Below, piece after piece: positions 10,002 to 18,306 of a stretch of 64,000 bases of DNA. Source of the stretch: an uncultured Prochlorococcus sp. (lineage in GTDB: Bacteria > Cyanobacteriota > Cyanobacteriia > PCC-6307 > Cyanobiaceae); the NCBI GenBank assembly GCA_902539115.1, contig CACBHP010000004.1, forward strand, positions 1 through 64,000, in the 5' to 3' direction. Every line of letters begins with the position of its first letter. Positions within the stretch are counted from its first letter, which is position 1. The notes under the pieces were generated by a model. That model saw nothing but the letters and a program-made list of their open reading frames with translations, searched no databases and was not told the DNA's origin. The translations under genes were made by a program, and so were the position numbers.

Positions 10002-10946
10002 ATGAAAGATTTAGATATTAATTTTCCTCTTGATAAATTTGAAAAATTAATTATTGATATTGGTTGGGAATCTTTGGATGATTGGTTCAATTTTTGGAAT
10101 AATCAAAGAAACATTCTTTCAATTGACCAATATTGGAATAATAAAGTAAATGATGATTGGATTTGGGGTTTAGCTTTACCTCTTTTATCTCAGGCTTATA
10201 GATTTCATAAAAATTTTTCTAAAAGAAAAATTATTGGGATCTCAGCTCTCCCAGGAACTGGCAAAACAACTTTAGGTAAGTGGCTTGAAGCGATATCCTT
10301 AAATTTAAATTTTAAAATCTCTGTTATTTCAATTGACGATTTTTATCTACCTTCAGATGAAATGAAATTAGCAATTAAGAACAACCCTTGGAATGTATCA
10401 AGAGGTTTTCCTGGTAGTCACTCAGTAAAATTAATGTATGAAAAATTATTAAATTGGAAAACAGATGGAGAGTTAAATGTACCTGTTTTTGATAAATCAT
10501 TAAGGAATGGCTTAGGGGATAGATCTCATTGGAGATTTGATAATCCTGATTTAGTAATTCTTGAGGGATGGTTTTTAGGAATCGAACCTTGCTCAATTGA
10601 TATTAAGGATCAACATATACAATCAGCAGTTTTGAAACCAAATGAATCCTCGTATATATTAAAAATTCAAAATAATTTAAATGAATATTTAGATATTTGG
10701 AATTTAATAGACAATATTTGGCACTTAAAGCCTTTAAAATTTGAATATATGAATATGTGGAAAATAAATCAAGAAAAAGAAATGCTATTACAGAAAGGAA
10801 ATGCCCTTCAAGATGAAAAATTATCTAATTTCTTGAGAATGCTTAATTTCTCAATCCCTCATAAAAGTTTCGATTTTATAAATTCTTATACGCTTTTATT
10901 AATTGATCAAGAAAGAAATTTAGTTGAGGCTAGATTAAATTCATAA
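10002..10946 (+). CDS. Glycerate kinase, P-loop type (D-glycerate 3-kinase-like)
   Basis: This 314-residue P-loop kinase resembles the plant/cyanobacterial glycerate 3-kinase family. The Walker A motif is GTGKTT at 85-90, SIDDFYLP follows near residue 110, and NPDLVILEGWFLG forms the Walker B region. It would phosphorylate glycerate to 3-phosphoglycerate, serving photorespiration and, here, recycling of glycerate released from glucosylglycerate. It ends the plus-strand group. About 90 bp of AT-rich sequence separates it from the next gene. Confidence 0.83.
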   Translation: MKDLDINFPLDKFEKLIIDIGWESLDDWFNFWNNQRNILSIDQYWNNKVNDDWIWGLALPLLSQAYRFHKNFSKRKIIGISALPGTGKTTLGKWLEAISLNLNFKISVISIDDFYLPSDEMKLAIKNNPWNVSRGFPGSHSVKLMYEKLLNWKTDGELNVPVFDKSLRNGLGDRSHWRFDNPDLVILEGWFLGIEPCSIDIKDQHIQSAVLKPNESSYILKIQNNLNEYLDIWNLIDNIWHLKPLKFEYMNMWKINQEKEMLLQKGNALQDEKLSNFLRMLNFSIPHKSFDFINSYTLLLIDQERNLVEARLNS

Positions 10947-11036
10947 CATTATCTAAATTTCTTTTTTTTCCGTAATTTTTTATACATTTTTTATAGTTGT
11001 AGATAGTGTTTAATTGTATTTATTTGTTGTTTAGAG

Positions 11037-11264
11037 ATGGTTGAGTTTTCTTACAAAAATGAAAGCTGTAGGATGGTTGTATTGAGATGTATTGGACCAT
11101 CAAATTTTTTTTTAGAGAGAGTTTTATTTCCTACAGACATACTTACTTTTAAGGCTCCAGATGATTCAAGAGTTGAAATCTGGGGGAATGAGTTATATGG
11201 TCCTAAGTTGGAAGAAAGGATAAGAATTTCTGCTGATAGCGAAGATTCGACATTAGTTGCTTAG
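11037..11264 (+). CDS. DUF1830 family protein
   Basis: A 75-residue soluble protein matching the cyanobacterial DUF1830 family, with CRMVVLRCIGPSNFFLERVLFP in two pieces as the recognisable core and WGNELYG towards the end. No transmembrane segment, signal peptide or catalytic motif is visible. It is preceded by an AT-rich 90-bp region and followed by two very small membrane-protein genes on the same strand. The function is unknown to me. Confidence 0.78.
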   Translation: MVEFSYKNESCRMVVLRCIGPSNFFLERVLFPTDILTFKAPDDSRVEIWGNELYGPKLEERIRISADSEDSTLVA

Positions 11265-11358
11265 TAGATAAGATATATTCTTTAATTGTCTTCGAGTCAA
11301 AATTTTTTACAAATACTTAGTTTTTATTGATAGTATCTAACTAGTTTTAGTTTTATAA

Positions 11359-11484
11359 ATGTATTATTTATCTTCCTTTGCGATAGGAGGTTTTGTCCCT
11401 TCTGCAGCTGTCGCTGGAGTTTTACTTTTAGTTGGTTTAGGAGCATTCTTTTATCTCGGTATTAAAGGACCTACAGATTATTAA
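11359..11484 (+). CDS. Small single-span membrane protein (41 aa), unrecognised
   Basis: A short reading frame of 41 codons with an ATG start. The peptide begins MYYLSSFAIGGFVPSA, then has a strongly hydrophobic, Gly/Val-rich helix (residues about 9-34) and a polar GIKGPTDY tail. Size and make-up resemble low-molecular-weight photosystem, cytochrome b6f or NDH subunits, but it matches none I can name with confidence. It lies on the same strand between DUF1830 and another micro-ORF. Codon use and clean helix design argue for a real gene. Confidence 0.65.
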   Translation: MYYLSSFAIGGFVPSAAVAGVLLLVGLGAFFYLGIKGPTDY

Positions 11485-11544
11485 AGCTGAGTTTTATTAA
11501 CCTGTTTTTTTATTTTTCTTAAGCTTCCTAAATAAGTTAACACT

Positions 11545-11679
11545 ATGGATTTAACAACTATTTTATTTATATTAAGTTTACCGTTCGTTTTATTGACTGT
11601 TTACTTTGGTACAAAAAATGATTATTACGAGAGTGAAAACTATAAAGGTGATGGCTGCGCTCACGATGTTAAAAGGTAA
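11545..11679 (+). CDS. Small membrane protein (44 aa), unrecognised
   Basis: A 44-codon ATG-started frame. Residues 3-22 form one hydrophobic helix and the rest is a charged tail containing FGTKNDYYESENYKGDG and ending AHDVKR. The conserved-looking Tyr/Gly/Asp-rich tail and one-helix layout recall tiny subunits of thylakoid complexes, possibly NDH-1, but this is only a structural impression. It follows the 41-aa gene by 60 bp and faces the convergent gene at 11688. Confidence 0.65.
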   Translation: MDLTTILFILSLPFVLLTVYFGTKNDYYESENYKGDGCAHDVKR

Positions 11680-11687
11680 TTATATTT

Positions 11688-11960
11688 TTAATCACCTCTA
11701 AATACACAAGTCCATCTACTGTCAAATTGCCAAACAGGTTTATATATTTCATTTGTAATTTTTTCACCTGCCTTATTACATGTATCTAAATCTTTCATTG
11801 GAATTGAATGTAGAGATGGGCTTGTTATACCACTAACCTCTGGCCTTCTTCCAGGTCCTTGTCTATAAGTTCCAATTATTAACCAATAATCAGCTTTTGC
11901 ATAATCAGAAAAGATTAAGGGAAAAAGAAAAAATAATATTAAAATAGATTTTTTTTTCAT
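11688..11960 (-). CDS. Small exported protein of unknown function
   Basis: A 90-residue protein with a clear signal peptide: MKKKS, a hydrophobic core to about residue 18, and a likely cut near the Ala-Lys-Ala stretch at residues 21-23. The mature part is about 65 residues, with two Cys residues (in LDTCNKAG and WTCVF) that could form a disulphide. It ends VCVFRGD-like with aromatic residues. It is convergent with the 44-aa gene and divergent from uppP. I do not recognise a family. Confidence 0.7.
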   Translation of the reverse strand: MKKKSILILFFLFPLIFSDYAKADYWLIIGTYRQGPGRRPEVSGITSPSLHSIPMKDLDTCNKAGEKITNEIYKPVWQFDSRWTCVFRGD

Positions 11961-12025
11961 TTTTTTATATTACCTTTTAATTATCAAATGTAAATTGCTA
12001 TTAATTAAGTAAATTTGATTATTTT

Positions 12026-12826
12026 TTGGATTATTTAAAATTTATTTTATATGGATTAATTCAAGGGCTTACGGAATTTATTCCTGTTAGTAGTACAGCT
12101 CATTTAAAAGTTATATCTATTTTTTTAGGCATTGATGATCCTGGCGCATCTTTGTCAGCAACTATTCAACTTGGAAGTGTTTTAGCTATTGCTTGGTATT
12201 TTAAGAAAGATATTTTGAATTTTAGAAGTCAATCTTCAAATAAACTTCTTGAATATCTCTTACATGAAAGATTATTAAGGTCTATTTTTATTGGTACCAT
12301 CCCAATACTTTTTCTTGGTGGGAGTATAAAAATTTTTTCCCCTTATTTTTTTGATAACGTTCTTCGTTCAAATTTATCAATAGCATTGGTTTCATTCCTA
12401 ATGGCTTTTTTTATGTACTTGGCAGATAACTCGAAAAGAGGTTCTATTAATATTAAAAACCATAATTATTCAGATAGTTTTTTGATAGGTTTCTTTCAGG
12501 CATTTGCCATTTTCCCAGGGGTTTCAAGATCGGGTATTACTATTTCTAGCGCTCTAATATCAGGATGGGAAAGAAGGGATGCCGCGAAATTTTCTTTTCT
12601 TTTAGGGATGCCAGCTATTTTTATTGCTGCGATTGTTGAGTTTTTTTCTTCTTTTGATGATTTTTTTTCATTAGGTTTTCTCCCTCTTTTAGTTGGCCTT
12701 ATTACGACATTTTTGTCCTCTTTATTAGCTATAGATTTCTTATTAAAGTATTTTTCTGCAAATGGGTTGAAAATATTCATTATATATCGAGTTATTTTTG
12801 GTGTTGTAATTCTTCTGAATTTATAA
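12026..12826 (+). CDS. uppP: Undecaprenyl-diphosphatase UppP (BacA)
   Basis: This integral membrane enzyme recycles undecaprenyl diphosphate to the monophosphate carrier for peptidoglycan synthesis and gives bacitracin tolerance. The 266-residue product has the conserved GLTEFIPVSSTAHL near the N-terminus and the second conserved motif FPGVSRSGITIS around residue 168, with several hydrophobic helices between. The start is TTG at 12026, chosen because the alignment with the family begins right there and no ATG lies upstream in frame. Confidence 0.95.
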   Translation: MDYLKFILYGLIQGLTEFIPVSSTAHLKVISIFLGIDDPGASLSATIQLGSVLAIAWYFKKDILNFRSQSSNKLLEYLLHERLLRSIFIGTIPILFLGGSIKIFSPYFFDNVLRSNLSIALVSFLMAFFMYLADNSKRGSINIKNHNYSDSFLIGFFQAFAIFPGVSRSGITISSALISGWERRDAAKFSFLLGMPAIFIAAIVEFFSSFDDFFSLGFLPLLVGLITTFLSSLLAIDFLLKYFSANGLKIFIIYRVIFGVVILLNL

Positions 12827-12881
12827 TTGGTGGTAAATGTTTTTATGCAGTTGTGTTAAGGTTTAAAAAAATTCTTTACTA

Positions 12882-13034
12882 ATGAATATATTTATATCTT
12901 TCCAACTAGGTGAAGTGGAAGTTTCAAATCTTACCATATTTGTTTTAGCTTTTTTTTCTTCTTTTACATTCATAGCTGTAGGCATAAGTTCATATAAACT
13001 ATACAAATCCTTAATAAATGAAGACAGTAAGTAA
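12882..13034 (+). CDS. Small membrane protein (50 aa), unrecognised
   Basis: A 50-codon ATG frame starting MNIFISFQLGEVEVSNLT, with one hydrophobic, Phe/Ser-rich helix (about residues 19-38) and a Lys-containing tail ending NEDSK. It follows uppP by 55 bp on the same strand and ends right before the convergent tRNA-Pro. The helix plus charged tail suggests a genuine small membrane protein. No family is recognised. Confidence 0.55.
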   Translation: MNIFISFQLGEVEVSNLTIFVLAFFSSFTFIAVGISSYKLYKSLINEDSK

Positions 13035-13108
13035 TCGGAACGGCGGGATTTGAACCCACGACCCCCACTACCCCAAAGTGGTGCGCTACCAAACTGCGCT
13101 ACGCCCCG
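13035..13108 (-). tRNA. tRNA-Pro (anticodon GGG)
   Basis: Reading the minus strand, a full cloverleaf can be drawn. The acceptor stem is CGGGGCG paired with CGTTCCG, the D arm is GCGC/GCGC with AGTTTGGTA in its loop, and the anticodon stem is CCACT/AGTGG around TTGGGGT. The T arm is GTGGG/CCCGC with TTCAAAT. The anticodon is GGG. CCA is not encoded. It lies between a small ORF and the 3' end of msrA. Confidence 0.96.
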
Positions 13109-13135
13109 TGTATTTACTATAAAGATAAGATTGAT

Positions 13136-13864
13136 TTAAAAGTTATTCTTTATAGGATTGTTATCAGATCTCAATACACATTTATCAACTTCCCAGTTAA
13201 AGTTTTCCCATATATGGTCTTTTAATTTGTAGTTGCTTCCAGTAAAAACTCCTAACTTTACTTTCGTAGGAGAAGCTGAGCAATACTGCCTGCTTCCAGC
13301 TGATGCAAGATATTGCTGATGGTATTCTTCTGCATAAAAATATGAATCAATCATTTTTATTTCCGTTTCAATTAAACCAAGATTTTTTTTATTTAGTTCC
13401 TTTTGATAATGTTCCTTACTGGCTAATATGGATTTAATGTTTTTTTCATTTGTGTAATATATTGCTGATCTATATTGAGTTCCCATATCATTACCTTGCC
13501 TGTTTTTTTGAGTAGGATCATGACATTCCCAAAACATTTTTAATAAATCACTTATATCTATTTCTCTTTTATCCCATATAACTCTTACAACTTCTGAATG
13601 ACCAGTTAAGCCTGAACATACTTCATAATAAGTTGGATTGTTTTTTTCACCCCCAGCATAACCTACAGAAGTTGTGACAACTCCGGGAAGTTTCCAAAAA
13701 CATTTTTCAGCTCCCCAGAAACAACCACATCCAAAAATTATTTCATCTTCTTGTGTACTAGGATCTTTTTTAATATCTGTTTTTAATATTCTATGTAATG
13801 AATATTCATTATTAGTAAAATTTGCCTCCTCATTATTCATAATGTTTTTCAGGAATTTAAACAT
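13136..13864 (-). CDS. msrA: Peptide methionine-S-sulfoxide reductase MsrA
   Basis: MsrA repairs oxidised methionine, using Cys48 in the GCFWGAEKCFW motif as nucleophile. In 242 residues the family landmarks are present: VGYAGG, YEVCSGLTGHSEVV, DPTQKNRQGNDMGTQYRS and YHQQYL. The N-terminus is about 40 residues longer than minimal MsrA and the C-terminus extends well past the HQQYL motif, so this is the longer cyanobacterial/plant form. No adjacent msrB is seen. It lies downstream of, and on the same strand as, the ABC exporter. Confidence 0.95.
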   Translation of the reverse strand: MFKFLKNIMNNEEANFTNNEYSLHRILKTDIKKDPSTQEDEIIFGCGCFWGAEKCFWKLPGVVTTSVGYAGGEKNNPTYYEVCSGLTGHSEVVRVIWDKREIDISDLLKMFWECHDPTQKNRQGNDMGTQYRSAIYYTNEKNIKSILASKEHYQKELNKKNLGLIETEIKMIDSYFYAEEYHQQYLASAGSRQYCSASPTKVKLGVFTGSNYKLKDHIWENFNWEVDKCVLRSDNNPIKNNF

Positions 13865-13898
13865 AATTAAATCTATATATTATAAAAAAAATTTACTT

Positions 13899-15644
13899 TT
13901 AGCTCTTAACAATTCTGGTAGCTAGCTCTCTTTCCCAAAGTTGTTTATAAAGCCCCTTCTCTTTTACTAAATCTTTATGGTTCCCTTCTTGTACTATTTC
14001 TCCTTTGTCCATTACTAAAACCCTATCGCAAGTAGCTGCAACAGAAAGTTGGTGACTAATCATTATGATTGTTTTATTACTTCTATCACTCATTTCATCA
14101 ATTATTCTTGCTGCTGTTTTATTGTCTACGCTTGCCAAAGCATCATCGAGAACAACAATAGGAGAATTAACAAGTAGTGCTCTTCCTAGAGCAGTTCTTT
14201 GCCTTTGCCCGCCACTTAATGTAATACCTCTTTCACCAACAATAGTTTTAAACTTCTTGGGAAAACTATTGATATCGTCAATTAATCCAGCTTTAGTAGC
14301 GCTTTCTTTAACTAAAAATTTTGAAGCTTTGGGTTCTCCAAAACTTAGGTTTTCTGAGATTGTAGAAGTAAATAAGAATGCTTCTTGAGGAACGATTGAA
14401 ATATTTTTTCTAAGATCGCTTAATTTTAATGTTTTCACATCAATTTCATCTAAAAATAATTGATTGTCTGGAATTTCAATAGTCCGTCCCAGAGACTTTG
14501 CTAGTGTTGTCTTGCCACAACCTACTGGTCCAACTATTGCAATAAGTTCTCCTGGATAAATTTTAAAATTGAGACTATTTAATGAATTAAATTTTGATCC
14601 AGGATACTTTATTGTTAAATTTTTTGCTTCTAAGAATCCTTTAACCTTTCTTTTTAAAAATTTAGTTTCTGCTCTATCTACAATATTTGGGTTGTTCTTA
14701 AAGATTTCATCCACACGATCTAAACTTACTTGACCAAGTTGAAAAGTATTTAAGGTGAAACCTAATAGTGCTGTGGGGAATACAAGTCTTTCTACGTAGA
14801 GAATTAAAGCTACTAAACCACCTATTGTAATAAATCCACTCTCTAGTTGATAAGTACCTAATGATAATAATATCAATAATGAAATTGATGAAATGCCTTG
14901 CAACAATGGGAAAAGAGTGCTCGCTGTCCTCGCAAGTTTTATCGCTGAATTTCGATATTCATTATTGTAAATATTAAATTCTTTTTTCTCAGAGTTCTCT
15001 TGCGCATAAATTTTGATAGCACTTATGCCAGAAAGATCTTCTTGTATTAGATCACTAAGTTTTGATAATGATTCTTGTTGAGCTTTTCTTTGAATAACCA
15101 TTCTGCCGCCAAATAGACTTACAATTCCAAGGATTATTGGAAATATCATTAAAGCTGTTATGGTTAATATTTTATTAATCGAAAACATTGAAGGAATAGT
15201 TAATGAATAAGCTAAGACAATGTTGCACAAGCTCAAGACGGTAAAGCCTAAAAGTCTTCTTATGTTTTCAACATCACTAGTAGCTCTACTAATAATGTCT
15301 CCACTACCTTTTTTTTGTATCCATTCTGGATCTTGAATAAGTAAATGGTCAAAAAGTTTTTGACGTAGATTTACCTCTACTTTCCTACCTATGCCAAAGA
15401 CAATCTGTCTTGAAAATAATCTTATTAAACCCATACAAGTTGCTAAAAATATTAACCATAAAGATTTAGAAATAATAAAATCTGAAGAAAACCCATTTTG
15501 TAGTTGGTCAATTATATTTTTTACTTCTAAAGGTATTAGTACACTTAATATATTAACTACCATGAGAGCTAAAGCACCATATAAGAATTCTTTTTTGTAG
15601 GGCCTTAAGTATTTAGATATAACTTTTAACTTTAAATTCTTCAT
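13899..15644 (-). CDS. ABC exporter, fused permease and ATPase (MsbA/MDR type)
   Basis: A 581-residue half-transporter: six-helix exporter membrane domain (about 1-310) followed by a nucleotide-binding domain. Walker A is GPVGCGKTT, the signature is LSGGQRQRTALGRAL, Walker B is VVLDDALASVD, and the H-loop is MISHQLS. The first charged residue after Walker B is Asp where Glu is usual, so the catalytic base may be less typical. It would work as a homodimer in the inner or thylakoid membrane. The substrate (lipid, drug or peptide) cannot be told from sequence. Confidence 0.9.
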   Translation of the reverse strand: MKNLKLKVISKYLRPYKKEFLYGALALMVVNILSVLIPLEVKNIIDQLQNGFSSDFIISKSLWLIFLATCMGLIRLFSRQIVFGIGRKVEVNLRQKLFDHLLIQDPEWIQKKGSGDIISRATSDVENIRRLLGFTVLSLCNIVLAYSLTIPSMFSINKILTITALMIFPIILGIVSLFGGRMVIQRKAQQESLSKLSDLIQEDLSGISAIKIYAQENSEKKEFNIYNNEYRNSAIKLARTASTLFPLLQGISSISLLILLSLGTYQLESGFITIGGLVALILYVERLVFPTALLGFTLNTFQLGQVSLDRVDEIFKNNPNIVDRAETKFLKRKVKGFLEAKNLTIKYPGSKFNSLNSLNFKIYPGELIAIVGPVGCGKTTLAKSLGRTIEIPDNQLFLDEIDVKTLKLSDLRKNISIVPQEAFLFTSTISENLSFGEPKASKFLVKESATKAGLIDDINSFPKKFKTIVGERGITLSGGQRQRTALGRALLVNSPIVVLDDALASVDNKTAARIIDEMSDRSNKTIIMISHQLSVAATCDRVLVMDKGEIVQEGNHKDLVKEKGLYKQLWERELATRIVKS

Positions 15645-15724
15645 TTTATTTTGCCAATAAGATTAAGATAATGTTTCATTTTTGAATATGTGAGCTAATT
15701 TTATAAATGATTGAATATTTATTT

Positions 15725-16021
15725 ATGGGTAACGAACAAACTCATCCCTTACATGAAACTGACAAGAACATTATAGATTCCCTTATCTCTAAAAAAACAC
15801 CAGAAGACCTTGATTATATAAATTTGGCAAGATTAATAAATCGCTATACTAATTTTCCAGGAGAAATTGATATTAAAAATGATATAGAAAAAATTTTAAA
15901 ATTTTGGAAAATAACTAAAAATGAACTTTTTCTAAAAACAAAAGATATTTGGTCAAAAAGCTTCAGGCCTTCTAATACAAATAAAGACTTAGTCGGCTCA
16001 GGTTTTGATACCTCAAATTAA
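15725..16021 (+). CDS. DUF3288 family protein
   Basis: A 98-residue soluble protein starting at MGNEQTHPLHETDKN. The HPLxxTDKxIIDSL opening, LARLINRYTNFPGEIDIKNDI core and LKFWKITKNELFLKT segment match the cyanobacterial DUF3288 family. An in-frame ATG 18 bp upstream would add six residues that do not fit the family start. It diverges from the ABC exporter and precedes trpD by 32 bp. The function is unknown. Confidence 0.8.
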   Translation: MGNEQTHPLHETDKNIIDSLISKKTPEDLDYINLARLINRYTNFPGEIDIKNDIEKILKFWKITKNELFLKTKDIWSKSFRPSNTNKDLVGSGFDTSN

Positions 16022-16053
16022 ATTTATCTTTATAAGATTTGTTCAATAAATAA

Positions 16054-17088
16054 ATGTTATCTAATCTATCAAACGCTGAAATACTTAATAATTTATTAGA
16101 GGGAAATGACCTTGATGATTTAACCTCTAGATCTTTAATGCAAAGATGGCTTAATGATGAAATTTCAGATGTTGAAACAGGAGCTTTTTTGAGTGCTTTG
16201 CGAGCTAAAAGTTCAACAGGTGTGGAACTAAGTGCTATGGCTGATGAACTCCTAAATGTTTGCGAATTGCCAGTAGAAAGACCAAATTTGTATTTGGTAG
16301 ATACTTGTGGAACAGGGGGAGATGGAGCTAATACATTTAATATTTCTACTGCAGTAGCATTTGTAGCTGCATCTTGTGGAGTAAAAATTGCAAAACACGG
16401 AAATAAAAGTGCTAGTGGAAAAGTAGGCTCTGCCGATGTTTTGTTGAATCTTGGGTTGAATTTAAATTGTTCATTAGAAAAAGTAATCACTGCCTTAAGT
16501 GAAATAGGAATAACTTTTTTGTTTGCACCTGTTTGGCATAAATCTTTAATAAAACTTGCTCCATTAAGAAAGACTCTTGGAATAAGAACAGTATTTAATC
16601 AACTTGGACCATTGGTAAATCCTTTAAGACCTAATGCACAGGTTTTGGGAGTTGCTTCTGAGGATCTTTTGAAACCAATGGGAAGCGCCCTTTTAAAAAT
16701 GGGTATGAATAGAGCAATAGTCGTTCACGGCTCTGGCGGCCTTGATGAGGCTTCGCTTCAAGGAGATAATAAACTAGTGTTTGTTGAAAATGGCGAATTA
16801 CGTTTTTCAGAAATAAATATTTCAGATTTTAAGCGGGAAAATATTTCTAACGAAAAGCTTGTGGTTTCTGATCTTGAGTCTAACGAGGAAATATTAAAGT
16901 CTGTTTTAAATGGGTCTGGACAAAAATCTCATATCGATGTTGTTGCCTTGAATGTTGCTTTAGTTTTATGGGCAGCAGGTATTGAGAATGATTTAAATGT
17001 AGGTTTTAATAAAGCTTTATTTTCGATTAATCAAGGTGATCCTTGGGAAAAGTTTTTACTCTTAAAAAATTATTTATCCGAAAGTTAA
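16054..17088 (+). CDS. trpD: Anthranilate phosphoribosyltransferase TrpD
   Basis: TrpD joins anthranilate to phosphoribosyl pyrophosphate in the second step of tryptophan synthesis. The 344-residue product has the PRPP loop [17 protein letters not shown], the [17 protein letters not shown] segment, the [26 protein letters not shown] region seen in the family, and the HGSGGLDE motif. It stands alone without other trp genes, which is normal in cyanobacteria. The carA start lies 14 bp after its stop. Confidence 0.96.
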   Translation: MLSNLSNAEILNNLLEGNDLDDLTSRSLMQRWLNDEISDVETGAFLSALRAKSSTGVELSAMADELLNVCELPVERPNLYLVDTCGTGGDGANTFNISTAVAFVAASCGVKIAKHGNKSASGKVGSADVLLNLGLNLNCSLEKVITALSEIGITFLFAPVWHKSLIKLAPLRKTLGIRTVFNQLGPLVNPLRPNAQVLGVASEDLLKPMGSALLKMGMNRAIVVHGSGGLDEASLQGDNKLVFVENGELRFSEINISDFKRENISNEKLVVSDLESNEEILKSVLNGSGQKSHIDVVALNVALVLWAAGIENDLNVGFNKALFSINQGDPWEKFLLLKNYLSES

Positions 17089-17102
17089 TTAATTTTAAAT
17101 TG

Positions 17103-18242
17103 ATGATTAACCGATATAAGAAAAACGCGAAATTAGTTTTAAGTAATGGAATTGTATTCCCTGGATTTTATTTTGGTGCTTCAGGTACAGCTATTGGTGA
17201 AATTGTCTTTAATACGGGAATGACCGGATATCAAGAAGTTATTACTGACCCTAGTTATTACGGACAGATATTAACTTTTACTTATCCAGAGATTGGAAAT
17301 ACTGGGATCAATTTTGAAGATTCAGAATCTAATATTAATGTTAAAGGCATAATTGTTAGAAATTTTTCATCTAATAACAGTAATTGGAGGTCAAAAAAGA
17401 ATTTTAATCAATGGTTAGTTGAAAAAAAAATCATAGGTCTTCATGGAATTGATACGAGAGCTCTTGTGAAAATTTTAAGATCTAGAGGTTCAATGAATGG
17501 AGTTATCACCTCTGAAGATAAAACTCTAGAAAGTTGTTTAAAGATAATTCATGAAACCCCAAAAATGGAAGGATTAAATTTATCAAAAGTAGTTTCAACA
17601 AAGCTACATTATGCATGGCAAGACTATACACAAACAAAATTTGATATAAGAAAAAAATTTGCTGAATCGTTTAAAAAATTAAAAATAGTAGCTATTGATT
17701 TTGGAATTAAAAATTCAATTCTAAATAGACTTGTATCCCATGGTTGTGAAGTTTTGGTTTTGCCTTCTCGATCTTCTCTGAAAGATGTTCTCTCTAATAA
17801 GCCAGATGGTATTTTTTTCTCAAATGGTCCAGGTGATCCTTCTGCTGTTTCTGAAGGTATTGAATTAGCAAAATCGCTGATTGATTATGGCGAGATACCT
17901 ATGTTTGGAATTTGTCTAGGCCACCAAATATTTGGATTAGCATTAGGAGCTTCAACTTATAAACTTCCTTTCGGACATCGTGGTTTAAATCACCCTTGTG
18001 GTGAAAATAATAAAATTGAGATAACTAGCCAGAACCATGGTTTTGCTATTGATCCTGATTCGCTCTCAGATAATATAGCTAGAATAACCCATTATAACCT
18101 TAACGATAATACTGTTGCTGGCCTAGAAGTTATTAATAAGCCAATATTTAGTGTGCAATATCATCCAGAAGCAGGTCCCGGCCCACATGATTCAGATTAT
18201 TTATTTAAAAAATTTGTTTCTCTAATGTTAGAAAGATGTTGA
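17103..18242 (+). CDS. carA: Carbamoyl-phosphate synthase small subunit CarA
   Basis: CarA is the glutamine amidotransferase subunit that supplies ammonia to CarB for arginine and pyrimidine synthesis. The class I amidotransferase triad is visible: Cys in FGICLGHQIFGLALG, then His and Glu in QYHPEAGPGPHDS. The N-terminal domain has GTAIGEIVFNTGMTGYQEV. The start is taken at MINRYKKNAK (17103); a longer in-frame extension would overlap trpD and has no family support. The length of 379 residues is typical. Confidence 0.96.
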   Translation: MINRYKKNAKLVLSNGIVFPGFYFGASGTAIGEIVFNTGMTGYQEVITDPSYYGQILTFTYPEIGNTGINFEDSESNINVKGIIVRNFSSNNSNWRSKKNFNQWLVEKKIIGLHGIDTRALVKILRSRGSMNGVITSEDKTLESCLKIIHETPKMEGLNLSKVVSTKLHYAWQDYTQTKFDIRKKFAESFKKLKIVAIDFGIKNSILNRLVSHGCEVLVLPSRSSLKDVLSNKPDGIFFSNGPGDPSAVSEGIELAKSLIDYGEIPMFGICLGHQIFGLALGASTYKLPFGHRGLNHPCGENNKIEITSQNHGFAIDPDSLSDNIARITHYNLNDNTVAGLEVINKPIFSVQYHPEAGPGPHDSDYLFKKFVSLMLERC

Positions 18243-18292
18243 CATATTGTTTTCTTTTGATTTGATAATTACATTTGATACATTAATTTTTT

Positions 18293-18298
18293 GGAGGT
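18293..18298 (+). promoter_or_regulatory. Strong Shine-Dalgarno deciding a non-ATG start
   Basis: GGAGGT is the full anti-16S complement, unusual in this AT-rich window where most genes lack a clear ribosome binding site. It lies 8 nt upstream of ATA at 18307 and 5 nt upstream of ATC at 18304. No ATG, GTG or TTG exists in frame after the TAG at 18301-18303 until well inside the STAS domain. Confidence 0.7.
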
Positions 18299-18306
18299 AT
18301 TAGATC

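Noticed and set aside
15972-16490. 172-codon open frame antisense to trpD
   Set aside because: It is a mirror of the well-supported trpD reading frame and shows no domain or signal.
17043-17102. 20-codon N-terminal extension of carA overlapping trpD
   Set aside because: The CarA family starts at MINRYKK; the extension is read from trpD coding sequence.
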